NCBI RefSeq assembly: GCF_019417665.1
Contig: NZ_DXUU01000018.1
Span: 1 to 51,148, forward strand
Direction: 5' to 3'
Length of the DNA: 51,148 nt
Source: Ruminococcus sp.
GTDB taxonomy: Bacteria; Bacillota; Clostridia; Oscillospirales; Ruminococcaceae
The notes under the pieces were generated by a model, which worked only from the letters and a program-made list of their open reading frames with translations, was not told the DNA's origin and ran no database searches. Made by a program: the position numbers and the translations under genes. Each line of letters starts with the position of its first letter. Within the stretch, counting starts at the first letter, position 1. Below, piece by piece: positions 8,903 through 18,702 of the stretch.

Positions 8903-11539
8903 TCAAATAAATTCCTTGACAATGCCCTCCAACGCCATGAGTGCTTCGTCTACCATATAGGTCTTTCCAACACCTGCCATAGCACTGTCCGGCTTTCCGC
9001 CGCCCTTGCCGCCGGTAACAGCAGCCACACGCTGTACGATCTTTCCGGCATGTGCACCCTTTTCACGGGCTGCCGCAGAGCAAGCGCATACCAGATTCCC
9101 CTTTTCACCGTTGACGCTGGCGAGTACAGCAATGACCGGCCCCTTCATATCCTTAATGGTATCGCCCATCTTACGCAGTACCTGAGGAGTCGTGCCGTTC
9201 AGCATTGCAGAAACGATCTTTACGCCGCTGATCTCCTTGGCATTGTCAAAAATTGCTGCCATCTTTGCATCAGAGATCTTCTGATTCAGAGATTCGATCT
9301 GACGATCCTTTTCCTTATTTTCAGCCATCAACGAAGCACAATGTGCTGCCAGATCTGTGGTATTGCTCAGCTTCATTGCCTTTGCGGCAGACGCCATGGT
9401 CTCCTCATAGGAAGCCAGCAGTTCCAGCACGCCGGTACCTGTAACCGCCTCAATACGGCGCACGCCGGATGCCACAGAGCTTTCCGACAGAATGCGGAAC
9501 AGTCCCAGCTTTGCCGTATTGTCCACATGTGTACCGCCGCAGAATTCTACGGAGTAATTCTCTACACTGACAACCCGGACAATATCACCGTACTTTTCGC
9601 CAAACAGCGCCATTGCACCGATCTTGCGTGCTTCTTCAATGGGCAGCTCCTGGGTCACAACCGGAATTGCCGCCAGGATCTTTTCGTTGACGATTGCTTC
9701 TACCTGCTTGATCTCCTCATGAGTCATAGCTGTAAAATGGGAGAAGTCGAACCGGCAGCGGGAATCGGTTACCAGCTGACCAGCCTGGTGCACGTGGTCA
9801 CCCAATACGGTACGCAGGGCTGCCTGAAGCAGATGTGCTGCGGTATGGTTGCGCATGGTCTTTGCACGCTTTTCTGCGTCAATTCTCGCAGAGACCGTAT
9901 CGCCTACACGCAGTTCACCCTCGGTCATAACACCCAGATGCAGGAAATGTCCGTCCTCCGTCTTGCTGGTAGTCTCTACCTGGAATGTGCTTTCTGGTGT
10001 GCTGATCACACCAGAATCGCCGATCTGTCCGCCGCTTTCTGCATAGAACGGTGTCTTGTCCAGAACAATCACCACCGGTTCACCCTCTGCGGCAGCTTCC
10101 ATAGGCTGGCTGTCGCGGAAAATGGCAACGACCTTGGCATCCTCTTCGGCAGTGTGGGCATATCCTGTGAAAGCAGTAGCAGGTGCTTCGATCTGAACGC
10201 CGCCATCTGCCCAGGAAGAGCCTGCCTTGTTCATATAGTCCTCACGTGCTCTTGTACGCTGCTCGCCTACAAGTTCTGTGAAACGTTCCCGATCTACAGA
10301 GATGCCCTGTTCTGCGGCAATTTCCTCTGTCAGGTCGATGGGGAAACCATAGGTATCACTGAGCTTGAATGCATCCTCGCCGGATACCATAGTGTTACCC
10401 TCTGTCTTCAGCTGTTCCAGAATACTGGACAGCAAATCAAAGCCCTTGTCGATGGTCTTTGCAAAGGTCTTTTCCTCTTCCTCCACGATCTTGCGGATAT
10501 ATGCCTTTTTCTCCTCCAGTTCCGGATATGCGCAGGCATTCTCCTGAATCACAGTCTCTACGACTTCATAGAGGAACGGCTTTTCGATGCCGATCAGTCT
10601 GCCGTAACGTGCCGCACGGCGGAGCAGACGGCGGAGTACATATCCACGACCTGCGTTGGATGGCATAACGCCATCACCGATCATAAAGGTTGTGCTGCGG
10701 ATATGGTCAGTAATGACACGCAGTGCCACATCTGTTTTTTCATCTGCGCCATATGTTACATTGGCAATGCGGCACACATGCTTCATGATATTCTGTACGG
10801 TATCTACCTCAAACAGATTGTCTACACCCTGCATGACACAAGCCAGACGTTCCAGCCCCATGCCAGTATCAATATTCTTGTGTTCCATCTCTGTATAGTG
10901 ACCATTGCCGTCGCTGTCAAACTGGCTGAATACCAGATTCCAGACTTCTACATAGCGGTCGCAGTCACACCCCACCTTGCAGTCCGGCTTACCGCATCCC
11001 TTTTCTGGGCCACGGTCGAAATAAATTTCCGAACAGGGGCCACAGGGACCAGAACCATGTTCCCAGAAGTTATCTTCTCTGCCCAAACGTACCATATGTT
11101 CTGGGGATACGCCGATCTTCTGTGTCCACATGTCATAGGCTTCGTCATCATTCTCAAAGACGGAAACATAGAGTTTGTCCTCCGGCATTTCCAGTACCTT
11201 GGTGAAGAATTCCCATGCCCAGCTGATCGCTTCGATCTTGAAATAGTCACCAAAAGAGAAATTGCCCAGCATTTCAAAATAGGTACCATGACGGGCAGTC
11301 TGTCCCACTCGCTCAATATCCGGGGTACGGATACACTTCTGACAGGTCGTCACACGAGTATTCGGCGGAACTGCCTGACCCAGAAAATACTTTTTCAACG
11401 GTGCCATACCGGAATTGATCAGCAGAAGGCTCTTGTCCCCCTGGGGAATCAGCGAGAAACTGGAGAGACGAGTGTGTCCCTTGCTTTCAAAGAAAGACAG
11501 ATACTTTTCTCTTAATTCATTTACACCTTGCCACTTCAT
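8903..11539 (-). CDS. alaS: Alanyl-tRNA synthetase
   Basis: This 878-residue protein is full-length AlaRS, which charges tRNA-Ala. In order are the class II catalytic core (INSGMAPLKKYFLG, HGTYFEMLGNFSFGDYFK), the tRNA-recognition region, the editing domain with the zinc-ligand motifs NHTAAHLL and CGGTHV, and the C-terminal DHHA1 domain with a glycine-rich GGKGGGKPDSAMAG. An AAAGGAG lies about 12 bases before the ATG. It heads a long minus-strand operon and is preceded by an Ala-type T-box leader and a strong promoter, so transcription should respond to uncharged tRNA-Ala. Confidence 0.97.
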   Translation of the reverse strand: MKWQGVNELREKYLSFFESKGHTRLSSFSLIPQGDKSLLLINSGMAPLKKYFLGQAVPPNTRVTTCQKCIRTPDIERVGQTARHGTYFEMLGNFSFGDYFKIEAISWAWEFFTKVLEMPEDKLYVSVFENDDEAYDMWTQKIGVSPEHMVRLGREDNFWEHGSGPCGPCSEIYFDRGPEKGCGKPDCKVGCDCDRYVEVWNLVFSQFDSDGNGHYTEMEHKNIDTGMGLERLACVMQGVDNLFEVDTVQNIMKHVCRIANVTYGADEKTDVALRVITDHIRSTTFMIGDGVMPSNAGRGYVLRRLLRRAARYGRLIGIEKPFLYEVVETVIQENACAYPELEEKKAYIRKIVEEEEKTFAKTIDKGFDLLSSILEQLKTEGNTMVSGEDAFKLSDTYGFPIDLTEEIAAEQGISVDRERFTELVGEQRTRAREDYMNKAGSSWADGGVQIEAPATAFTGYAHTAEEDAKVVAIFRDSQPMEAAAEGEPVVIVLDKTPFYAESGGQIGDSGVISTPESTFQVETTSKTEDGHFLHLGVMTEGELRVGDTVSARIDAEKRAKTMRNHTAAHLLQAALRTVLGDHVHQAGQLVTDSRCRFDFSHFTAMTHEEIKQVEAIVNEKILAAIPVVTQELPIEEARKIGAMALFGEKYGDIVRVVSVENYSVEFCGGTHVDNTAKLGLFRILSESSVASGVRRIEAVTGTGVLELLASYEETMASAAKAMKLSNTTDLAAHCASLMAENKEKDRQIESLNQKISDAKMAAIFDNAKEISGVKIVSAMLNGTTPQVLRKMGDTIKDMKGPVIAVLASVNGEKGNLVCACSAAAREKGAHAGKIVQRVAAVTGGKGGGKPDSAMAGVGKTYMVDEALMALEGIVKEFI

Positions 11540-11559
11540 TTGAATAAAAACTCCTTTAT

Positions 11560-11800
11560 TTAAAATAGAAAAAGGCCGTCGCCGCCAAATGGGACGAAGG
11601 CCTTCGTGTTACCACCCAAATTCGGAAATACAATACATTTCCCTCGATGCACTATAACGCAGTGCCTGCGTTCTGATTTCTCAGAAAGGCTCACGGGGAG
11701 CACCTGTATCCTGCTGAGACGTTTCCACCAAACACGCCCTCTCTGCACAGCAGAAGCTACAGTTATTCCGTTCATCGCCATAAAAATATTCGCAAGTCTT
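11560..11800 (-). promoter_or_regulatory. T-box leader for alaS with transcription terminator
   Basis: Read on the minus strand, the leader contains an AGAGAG element and a GGTGG-type distal stem I segment. A likely Ala specifier GCT lies at 11699-11701, and the T-box sequence GGGTGGTAACACG at 11605-11617 fits the family, with the U-G-G-N-A-A/C form needed to pair with the tRNA acceptor end. It is followed by a terminator stem built on AGGCC/GGCCT with a T-run at about 11570-11603. Uncharged tRNA-Ala would favour the antiterminator and read-through into alaS. The specifier position is my reading of the stem I 3' side. Confidence 0.88.
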
Positions 11801-11829
11801 AGTATAGCAAATTTTATGCGAAATGTCAA
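11801..11829 (-). promoter_or_regulatory. Sigma-A promoter of alaS operon
   Basis: TTGACA (11824-11829, read on minus) and TATACT (11801-11806) are separated by 17 bp, immediately upstream of the T-box leader. Confidence 0.85.
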
Positions 11830-11859
11830 CGATTTTTTTGTGAAGTCTTCCTTATACGA

Positions 11860-13011
11860 TCAGGAATTCTCCTGATTTCTGCGTTCCAGTAGTGCCTTGA
11901 TCTTAGCGTTGGGGTCAATGACATTACCGATAGAAACATCGTGATTCAACGCGGCAATGAAGTAGGAAATATACTTCGAGCAGTCCACCTCGTGGAACCA
12001 CTCCCTGGACAGAAGTGCTTCGGTACGATAAGTCAGATTGGTACTGAACACCGCATTGATATAGCCGTCCTCGTATGCCTTATCGAATTTCTCCATACCA
12101 TTGACAAAGAGACCATAGGTCGCATAGCAAAATACCCGGCGTGCCTTGCGTTCTTTCAACGCATAGGCAATATCCAGCATAGATTCACCGGACGAAATGA
12201 TGTCGTCTGCAATAAAGACATCCTTGCCCTCAACAGAATTGCCCAGATATTCATGTGCCACGATGGGATTGCGGCCGCTGATGATCTTAGAATAATCCCG
12301 GCGCTTGTAGAACATGCCCATCTGTACGCCCAGCATGGAAGCATAATACATATTACGGTTCAGCGCACCCTCGTCTGGACTGATGACCATAAACTCGTCC
12401 GGTGTAGTTTTCAGATGCGGCACCGTCTGAAACATGGTTTTCAGTACCTGATAGGACGGCATCATATTATCAAAGCCCATCAGAGGAATGGCGTTGTGCA
12501 CTCTCGGATCATGTGCATCTACGGTCAGGATGTTGGAAACACCCATCTGTGCCAGTTCCTGCAATGCGCAGGCGCAGTCCAGAGATTCCCGGTAGTTCCG
12601 GCGGTGCTGACGTCCGCCGTAAAGGATCGGCATAATCACATTGATTCTATGCGCTTTGCCGCTGGTTGCCTGAATGATGCGTTTCAAATCCTGATAGTGA
12701 TCATCCGGGGACATGGCATTCATCTGATCGAACATCTGATACTTAATGTTATAATTACCCACGTCCACAATGATGAACAGATCCTTGCCCCGGATGGTAG
12801 ACTTGATCAGTCCCTTTCCGTCGCCAGAGGAAAACCGAGGGCACTCGCACTCGATCAGAAATGTATCCACGTCATAACCGCCCTTGTGTGCCCAATCGAC
12901 CAGATAGTCATTGATCTTAGCTCCCAGTTCCTTTGCGCCGTCCATAGCGATCAGTCCCAGAGGGGCTACGCTGTTTCCGTGGTTGAACAAAATGTCTGAT
13001 GCTGATACCAT
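11860..13011 (-). CDS. prs: Ribose-phosphate pyrophosphokinase (PRPP synthetase), long form
   Basis: This 383-residue protein belongs to the PRPP synthetase family, which makes PRPP from ribose 5-phosphate and ATP. It shows the flexible-loop region MPILYGGRQHRRN, the metal-site block TVDAHDPRVHN and a PRPP-binding loop VFIADDIISSGES. It is about 65 residues longer than the usual enzymes, with an extended N-terminus, and the PRPP loop differs from the common DDIIDTAGT form. AAAGAGG precedes the ATG by 9 bases. It lies 65 bp downstream of inorganic pyrophosphatase in one transcription unit, fitting nucleotide precursor supply. A hairpin (ATCAGGA/TCCTGAT) covers its stop codon. Confidence 0.88.
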   Translation of the reverse strand: MVSASDILFNHGNSVAPLGLIAMDGAKELGAKINDYLVDWAHKGGYDVDTFLIECECPRFSSGDGKGLIKSTIRGKDLFIIVDVGNYNIKYQMFDQMNAMSPDDHYQDLKRIIQATSGKAHRINVIMPILYGGRQHRRNYRESLDCACALQELAQMGVSNILTVDAHDPRVHNAIPLMGFDNMMPSYQVLKTMFQTVPHLKTTPDEFMVISPDEGALNRNMYYASMLGVQMGMFYKRRDYSKIISGRNPIVAHEYLGNSVEGKDVFIADDIISSGESMLDIAYALKERKARRVFCYATYGLFVNGMEKFDKAYEDGYINAVFSTNLTYRTEALLSREWFHEVDCSKYISYFIAALNHDVSIGNVIDPNAKIKALLERRNQENS

Positions 13012-13076
13012 AACTCAAATACCTCTTTCTATTTCAATCACCGCACCGGCACATTTTCGTCCGGTTTCCGGCAAAA

Positions 13077-13610
13077 TTATCCCTTGCAGAATTTGTCGAT
13101 GTAATGCTCAATGTCAGCGGCAATAATCTCCTTTGCTGCATAGACATCTTCCACTTCATCTACCGCCGTGGTCTTATGTTCCAGTTCTTTATACACCTGG
13201 AAGAAGTGTACGATCTCTTCAAAAATATGACGGGGCAGATCGTCGATGTTATGATACGTATTATAAGTCGGGTCGTTACAGGGAATCGCAACGATCTTGT
13301 CGTCACGCTGTCCGTTGTCGATCATATGAATCACGCCGATAGGATAGCAATGAACCAAAGTCATAGGATGGATCGTCTCTGAGCAAAGCACCAGCACGTC
13401 CAGAGGGTCACCGTCATCTGCAAAAGTCCTCGGAATAAAACCATAATTTGCCGGATAATGAGTCGAAGTGTAGAGAATACGATCCATTTCCAGGATGCCA
13501 GTCTCTTTGTTCAGCTCATACTTGACCTTACTGTTTTTCGGGATCTCAATTACCGCAACGAACTCGTCCACTGTAATACGCTTCGGGTTAATATCATGCC
13601 AGATATTCAT
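13077..13610 (-). CDS. ppa: Inorganic pyrophosphatase (family I)
   Basis: This 177-residue protein is a soluble family I pyrophosphatase that hydrolyses PPi and so pulls biosynthetic reactions forward. The catalytic metal-binding signature DGDPLDVLV is intact, preceded by YPANYGFIPRT. I start at the ATG at 13610, with AAGGAG close upstream; ten residues further upstream are in frame but lack a site. It is the first gene of a two-gene unit with prs and has its own promoter in the divergent region. Confidence 0.95.
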   Translation of the reverse strand: MNIWHDINPKRITVDEFVAVIEIPKNSKVKYELNKETGILEMDRILYTSTHYPANYGFIPRTFADDGDPLDVLVLCSETIHPMTLVHCYPIGVIHMIDNGQRDDKIVAIPCNDPTYNTYHNIDDLPRHIFEEIVHFFQVYKELEHKTTAVDEVEDVYAAKEIIAADIEHYIDKFCKG

Positions 13611-13690
13611 GGATCTCCTTTTCCTTTCCGTCAGAAGCATTGTCCCTCAGCTGCACAGACTGCCGCCCGCTGAAAGACCTGTACTTATTT

Positions 13691-13718
13691 AGTATACCAT
13701 TTTTTATGGTTTTGTCAA
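13691..13718 (-). promoter_or_regulatory. Sigma-A promoter of ppa-prs
   Basis: On the minus strand TTGACA (13713-13718) and TATACT (13691-13696) are 16 bp apart, about 80 bp before the ppa start. Confidence 0.75.
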
Positions 13719-13822
13719 TACAAGCCGCCCCGTTTTTTGTGATTTTCTATGTTTTTTGCCATTTTAACCGAAAGCAAACAAAAAATATGGAACGGATTTT
13801 GCGGAAAAGTCATATCATACAC

Positions 13823-13851
13823 TTGCCAAATGGGGAAAAAAATGATATAAT
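13823..13851 (+). promoter_or_regulatory. Sigma-A promoter of the MoxR operon
   Basis: TTGCCA (13823-13828) and a consensus TATAAT (13846-13851) are 17 bp apart, about 90 bp before the MoxR gene. With the ppa promoter it accounts for the 300 bp divergent gap, in which I see no further gene. Confidence 0.85.
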
Positions 13852-13938
13852 GAAAAAAATGTAAAGAATGATAAAATGACCGGATTTTCTGGTCTTTACA
13901 GAATATAGAGACAAGTTTTATTTTTCCAGGAGGTTCTC

Positions 13939-14883
13939 ATGCCGACAGCTGCAGCACAATCCAATACACTCCTCGCTTCCATTCTCGCCGAAGTACGCAA
14001 AGCGGTGGTGGGAAAAGATCTGATCCTGACAAAAGTACTTATTGCATTTCTCGCTGGAGGGCATGTTCTCATGGAGGACATGCCGGGTGTGGGAAAAACC
14101 ACACTTGCCATGGCGTTTTCCCGGGCACTGGGGCTTTCCTGCCGACGTGTCCAGTTTACTCCGGATGTAATGCCGTCGGATCTGACAGGATTTTCTGTTT
14201 ATGAGAAAGAAACAGGAAAATTCATCTTTCAGCCAGGCGCACTGTTCTGTCACCTGCTCCTAGCTGACGAGATCAACCGCACTTCCAGCAAGACTCAAGC
14301 GGCACTTCTGGAAGCCATGGAAGAGGGTAATGTAACAGTAGAGGGCAAAACATACACACTGCCAAAACCCCATCTGGTCATTGCCACCCAGAATCCGCTG
14401 GGGTGTGTGGGCACTCAGTCCCTGCCGGAATCTCAGCTGGATCGCTTTCTGATGCGGCTGCACATGGGCTATCCCCAGATCCAGGAGGAAGTCGCCATTC
14501 TCCGGGGAAGAGCTGTCCAGAATCCTCTGGAACAGATACGCCCGGTGATCACTGCGGAACAACTTCTGCTGCTGCAACAGCAGGCTGCTTCGGTCTATGT
14601 GGACGATCGACTCTATTATTATGCCGCATCCATTTCCAAGGCAACCAGAGAGCATCCCCAGATAACGCTAGGAGTCAGTCCACGGGGCACTTTGTCACTG
14701 GTACAAGCGGCAAAAGCAATGGCAATGCTTCGTGGGAGGGATTATCTTCTGCCAGATGATATCGTTCCCCTTTGCGAGGATGTGCTGGCGCATCGCCTCA
14801 TTGTCAAAAACGGTACATCGCCAAAACAGATCCTAGAAGAGATCATCCGCCGGGTTCCTGTTCCGGCGCCGGACAAACGGTGA
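13939..14883 (+). CDS. MoxR-family AAA+ ATPase
   Basis: This 314-residue AAA+ ATPase of the MoxR/RavA class is thought to act as a chaperone for assembly of partner membrane or VWA-type proteins. Walker A is MPGVGKTT (48-55), Walker B LLLADEIN (107-112), followed by the sensor 1 block VIATQNP and a C-terminal lid domain. AGGAGG precedes the ATG. It is directly followed by DUF58 and transglutaminase genes, the common MoxR-DUF58-TgpA arrangement, which suggests one envelope-related function for the three. Confidence 0.93.
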   Translation: MPTAAAQSNTLLASILAEVRKAVVGKDLILTKVLIAFLAGGHVLMEDMPGVGKTTLAMAFSRALGLSCRRVQFTPDVMPSDLTGFSVYEKETGKFIFQPGALFCHLLLADEINRTSSKTQAALLEAMEEGNVTVEGKTYTLPKPHLVIATQNPLGCVGTQSLPESQLDRFLMRLHMGYPQIQEEVAILRGRAVQNPLEQIRPVITAEQLLLLQQQAASVYVDDRLYYYAASISKATREHPQITLGVSPRGTLSLVQAAKAMAMLRGRDYLLPDDIVPLCEDVLAHRLIVKNGTSPKQILEEIIRRVPVPAPDKR

Positions 14884-14888
14884 CGCTT

Positions 14889-16004
14889 ATGTGGTATGCA
14901 AAATTGCTGTACTTGCTCCTGACAGGCATCGTCTATTTGTTTTCTATGCTCTATCTCCCGGAATTTTCCATCTATCTGCTGATCAGTATGCTGCTCCTGC
15001 CCCTGGGATTTTTTGTAATGGCGCATTATACAGGAAAAAAACTGACGATACAGATGACCGTGTCTGCTGCATCGATGCATCCCGGCGAAACCTCTTCCTG
15101 TACCGTCCTTCTGCGAAATCCCACCCGGCTGCCCATCGGTACAGTGAAGCTCATACTTCAAGGAAATAACATGGTACTTGGGGACGGGGAGGCATGGGAG
15201 TTCCAGACTGCTGTTCCGGCAAACGGTACAGCACGGTTGACAGTCTCTGTAGAACCAGAACACTGCGGAGAGATCCGCCTTGCACTGATGGAATTTCGTG
15301 TATTCGATCTGCTGCATCTGTTTTCCCACCGAAACGCTGTGGTTCAGTCCCAAAGCCTTCTGGTTCTGCCCCTTGTTCCACAACCTGGAGAAAAGGCACA
15401 TATTTCCGGCAGTCAAAATCAAACGGCACAGATGCAGCTTACTACAGAGCCAGAAGAATTACTGGGTGTGCGCAGCTATCGGAATGGTGACCGAATGCGT
15501 GCGATCCACTGGAAACTCAGCAGCCGTTTCCCAGAACCAGTTGTCCGAGAATATGGCATTCCTGTCAAATCACCGATAGTTCTGGGGTTTCTCTATGCTC
15601 TGCATCCCCAACCGGCAACATCTGGTGACAGACTGGATGCCATGCTGGAAGCACTAACAGCCTTTGTTAAAATGGCTTGCAGTGATGACAACTCTGTTAC
15701 CCTGCTGATCTGTTGGGAAACGCAGTGCCAACATTATATTCTCTCCGAACCAAAGGAACTGATGCCTATTCTTCGTTCCCTTCTGGCATCGCCGCCAGGA
15801 ACGAACCCTTCCGCCTGTTGGAACACGCTGGAACAAATCGGTGAACAGATCCCATTCTGCATTGCCGACAGCATCGCTGTACCGCCGGAAGATATGACAA
15901 TCTTTTTCGCAGATACAACATCTGCCGGAAACGGTGGATGGACAATTTCACCCCAACACGCAGCAGAAACAGTATATCAAGTTCTCACAGGCTCCCTCAC
16001 ATGA
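14889..16004 (+). CDS. DUF58-domain membrane protein
   Basis: This roughly 371-residue protein has two membrane segments in the first 60 residues, then an extracytoplasmic beta-rich region and the DUF58 signature around LGVRSYRNGDRMRAIHWKLSSR. DUF58 proteins are regular partners of MoxR ATPases; molecular function is not established. The start is ATG 14889, five bases after the MoxR stop. An in-frame GTG at 14880 overlapping that stop (GTGA) is an alternative, and neither has a strong Shine-Dalgarno, so translational coupling is likely. The next gene follows within 14 bp. Confidence 0.85.
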   Translation: MWYAKLLYLLLTGIVYLFSMLYLPEFSIYLLISMLLLPLGFFVMAHYTGKKLTIQMTVSAASMHPGETSSCTVLLRNPTRLPIGTVKLILQGNNMVLGDGEAWEFQTAVPANGTARLTVSVEPEHCGEIRLALMEFRVFDLLHLFSHRNAVVQSQSLLVLPLVPQPGEKAHISGSQNQTAQMQLTTEPEELLGVRSYRNGDRMRAIHWKLSSRFPEPVVREYGIPVKSPIVLGFLYALHPQPATSGDRLDAMLEALTAFVKMACSDDNSVTLLICWETQCQHYILSEPKELMPILRSLLASPPGTNPSACWNTLEQIGEQIPFCIADSIAVPPEDMTIFFADTTSAGNGGWTISPQHAAETVYQVLTGSLT

Positions 16005-16017
16005 AAAGGACGATGCT

Positions 16018-18648
16018 ATGAAATATACAACAACTCCCTCTTCTCTGCACATCCGGTCTGACCCAACCTATGCCATGTCCGGATCCAGACGAAACAGTTG
16101 GAATCTGCTGACACTTCTGTTGGCACTGATGGGATTCGCCGGCACATTAACATCGCTCTTTTCCCTGTACCAGCCGGAATGCCATACCGGATTGGTATGT
16201 ATCACTGCCGCAGCTGGTTTTCTTCTTGGAACAGTTTCCCAACGAATGCCCAGATACGGCGGATGGCTCACCGGGGGATGTTTGCTTCTGGTGGCTGTTG
16301 TGCTGGTGCTGCGTGTCAATCACACTACTGCAGGCATACAATACATCATCAATACCATTTACAGCAATGCCCACCATACGGACATTCCCTATTTCGCAGT
16401 TTCCACTGCATATGACCCTATATCCTGCGTCACTCTGGTTACCTGCTGCTTTGCAGTCCTGCTGGCATATTTCATTGTTTTTTTCACCATAAAACATCCC
16501 CATTTCACGCTGACCGTTGGAGTGACGTTCCTGCTCCTGGAGCCAGGATTATATCTGGGGCTTTCTGTAAAACCGATCGCCACGGCACCGCTTCTGGCAT
16601 ATTGGTGCGGTATGCTGGCACTGCGGCTGGCTATACGGTGCACAGGCGATACACAACCGAAATCCGCCCGGCACACGGCAGCTGTCTGTGGTTCTGTCAC
16701 AGCATTATTTGTGCTGGCAGTATATACTGCCGTTGTTCTTCTGGGAATGCTAAGCGGATACACACGTTCCGATGCAGACAGGCAGCGCAAAAACGATCTG
16801 AGTGATAGTCTTTCTAACTTTGATATCCAGAATCTCCCGGAGAGTCTCCGGATGCTTGGCGCAGCACTGGGATTTGAAAGCACATCTCGTGTGTCAAAAC
16901 TGGGCACAAAATCCAGTCTGCACTTTCAAGATGAACCGGAACTGACGCTGACCTTTGATATGCTTCCGGACAGCACCATGTATCTGAAAGGCTTTACAGC
17001 CAGCGAATACCAAAACAACAGCTGGGCTGTTCCCTCCAAAGACACAGATGCTGTCAACGAGGAGATCGTATATAATATCATTGAGAGCTACGATTGTGTT
17101 CCACAAAATTTCCCCTTTTTATTCCAGCGTTCTCTTCTGCCGGATTCAGGAACATTCACCTGCACAGTTATCCCGGAAAAACAGGATTCCCGGTATTACC
17201 AGCCCTATGTTTCCTTTTCTTCGGACGTGTCATTTCCTGACGATTGGAATGTACGTCCCAACGACCGGGAAACATATTCCTGGACAGTCTCCGCCCCACA
17301 GACCTGGGTAATTGCTGCGCTGGCAGATTCTGATCTCCAGGAATACCGGCTGACAGCAACAGATACCGGAAAAAGCACAACAGTACAGGAATTTCTGAAT
17401 ACTTTGGGATTTTCAAATAACAGCACAGAAATCAGCACACGTTTTGCAGAATCCCAGGCGGCGAATTCTCCGGAGGAAATCCAAGGAAAAGTCCTTCCGG
17501 CAATGCTCATGGAATCCCTGGCATACCGTGATTATGCAAAAGAAGCTTACACAAATCTGCCTGACGAGGAGGCGCTGACAGAAGTCTACGCCGCACTTCC
17601 GGCATCTCTCACAGAACAGCAGCCAAAAACAGCAGCAGAACAGTACGAGGCACTTCTTGACATCCGGGCATGGATGGCAGAGCGCACAGAATACACTACA
17701 GCTCCCGGCAAAACGCCCGGCACACGTGATTTCATCAGCTTTTTTCTCATGGAAAACCAAAAGGGCTATTGCGTACACTACGCTACCGCCGGAACGATCC
17801 TGGCACAGTATCTGGGCATCCCAGCACGATACTGTGAAGGCTATCTTGTGGGAAAGGATATCCTGGAAAGCGCTGAAATCAACGACGATGGATACACTGT
17901 AACATTGACAGACCGTCAGGCACACGCCTGGTGTGAGTTTTACATTGACGGCTATGGATGGATGCCCTTTGAAATGACACCGGGTTATTATGGCACAAGC
18001 GCTTCAACACAAACAACTGAACCTGTTACTGCGGAATCCACTGCCGCTGCTACAGAAGAAGCCGCAGTGACAGAAGCCAGTCAGACATCACTGACATTCA
18101 CAACAACATCAGAGAGTGCTTTGGGAAGCAATAACGAAATGATACCAGGAAGTGCAGCTAATTCCGGGGATGGAAATTCCCTGCCGCTAGAATCTGCACA
18201 CAACAGCATTCCCCCGTGGCTTGTGCGGACGCTGCTGAGTATTCTGCTTGGCGGGATTCTGATCGGCACTGTTGTTCTCCTGCGGCTATGGGATATCCGG
18301 CGCCGAAATCGTATTATACTGGATACAAAACATCCCCGGCAAGCAGTCCTGACGGCATATCGATATCTTTTCCGCCTGCTGCGGTGGAGCGGACTGCGGT
18401 ATGACGGACAGCTGCTCATGGACTTCTGCGAAAAAGCAGTGCGGCATCTGGAGAAAAAGCACCTGCCATCTGAGGCTGCTGCGCAAATTATTCCCATGAC
18501 GCTGGCAATAGATCTGGGGCGAAAAGTTCCAGAAAAAGCTGCTCAGGCAGAAGCTGCTGCATCTGTTCAGATACTGGCGCAATCCATTTACGCATCCTGC
18601 GATCCGCTGAAACGGATCTGCATGAAATATATACTGCATCTGATCTAA
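16018..18648 (+). CDS. Transglutaminase-like membrane protein (TgpA type)
   Basis: This 876-residue protein has an N-terminal block of several membrane helices (about residues 20-260), a large extracytoplasmic part, and a transglutaminase-like core with Cys585 (GYCVHYATAG) and His636 (RQAHAWCEFY). The third position falls in GWMPFEMTPG, where Glu stands in place of Asp. A Thr/Ser/Glu-rich linker and one more helix (about 740-760) lead to a cytoplasmic tail similar to DUF4129 regions. AAAGGA precedes the chosen ATG. Context (MoxR, DUF58) matches TgpA clusters, in which the domain is probably a peptidase or cross-linker of surface peptides; its substrate is unknown. Confidence 0.88.
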   Translation: MKYTTTPSSLHIRSDPTYAMSGSRRNSWNLLTLLLALMGFAGTLTSLFSLYQPECHTGLVCITAAAGFLLGTVSQRMPRYGGWLTGGCLLLVAVVLVLRVNHTTAGIQYIINTIYSNAHHTDIPYFAVSTAYDPISCVTLVTCCFAVLLAYFIVFFTIKHPHFTLTVGVTFLLLEPGLYLGLSVKPIATAPLLAYWCGMLALRLAIRCTGDTQPKSARHTAAVCGSVTALFVLAVYTAVVLLGMLSGYTRSDADRQRKNDLSDSLSNFDIQNLPESLRMLGAALGFESTSRVSKLGTKSSLHFQDEPELTLTFDMLPDSTMYLKGFTASEYQNNSWAVPSKDTDAVNEEIVYNIIESYDCVPQNFPFLFQRSLLPDSGTFTCTVIPEKQDSRYYQPYVSFSSDVSFPDDWNVRPNDRETYSWTVSAPQTWVIAALADSDLQEYRLTATDTGKSTTVQEFLNTLGFSNNSTEISTRFAESQAANSPEEIQGKVLPAMLMESLAYRDYAKEAYTNLPDEEALTEVYAALPASLTEQQPKTAAEQYEALLDIRAWMAERTEYTTAPGKTPGTRDFISFFLMENQKGYCVHYATAGTILAQYLGIPARYCEGYLVGKDILESAEINDDGYTVTLTDRQAHAWCEFYIDGYGWMPFEMTPGYYGTSASTQTTEPVTAESTAAATEEAAVTEASQTSLTFTTTSESALGSNNEMIPGSAANSGDGNSLPLESAHNSIPPWLVRTLLSILLGGILIGTVVLLRLWDIRRRNRIILDTKHPRQAVLTAYRYLFRLLRWSGLRYDGQLLMDFCEKAVRHLEKKHLPSEAAAQIIPMTLAIDLGRKVPEKAAQAEAAASVQILAQSIYASCDPLKRICMKYILHLI

Positions 18649-18702
18649 GACAGTACTGTACAATCTCTGTGCAGTATTGCCTTAATGCGAAAGGAGTCTA
18701 TT

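Noticed and set aside
8588..11515. A 975-codon open frame on the plus strand
   Set aside because: It lies entirely antisense to hinT and alaS, has Cys/His-rich composition from reverse reading of coding codons, and no family signal; alaS is unambiguous.
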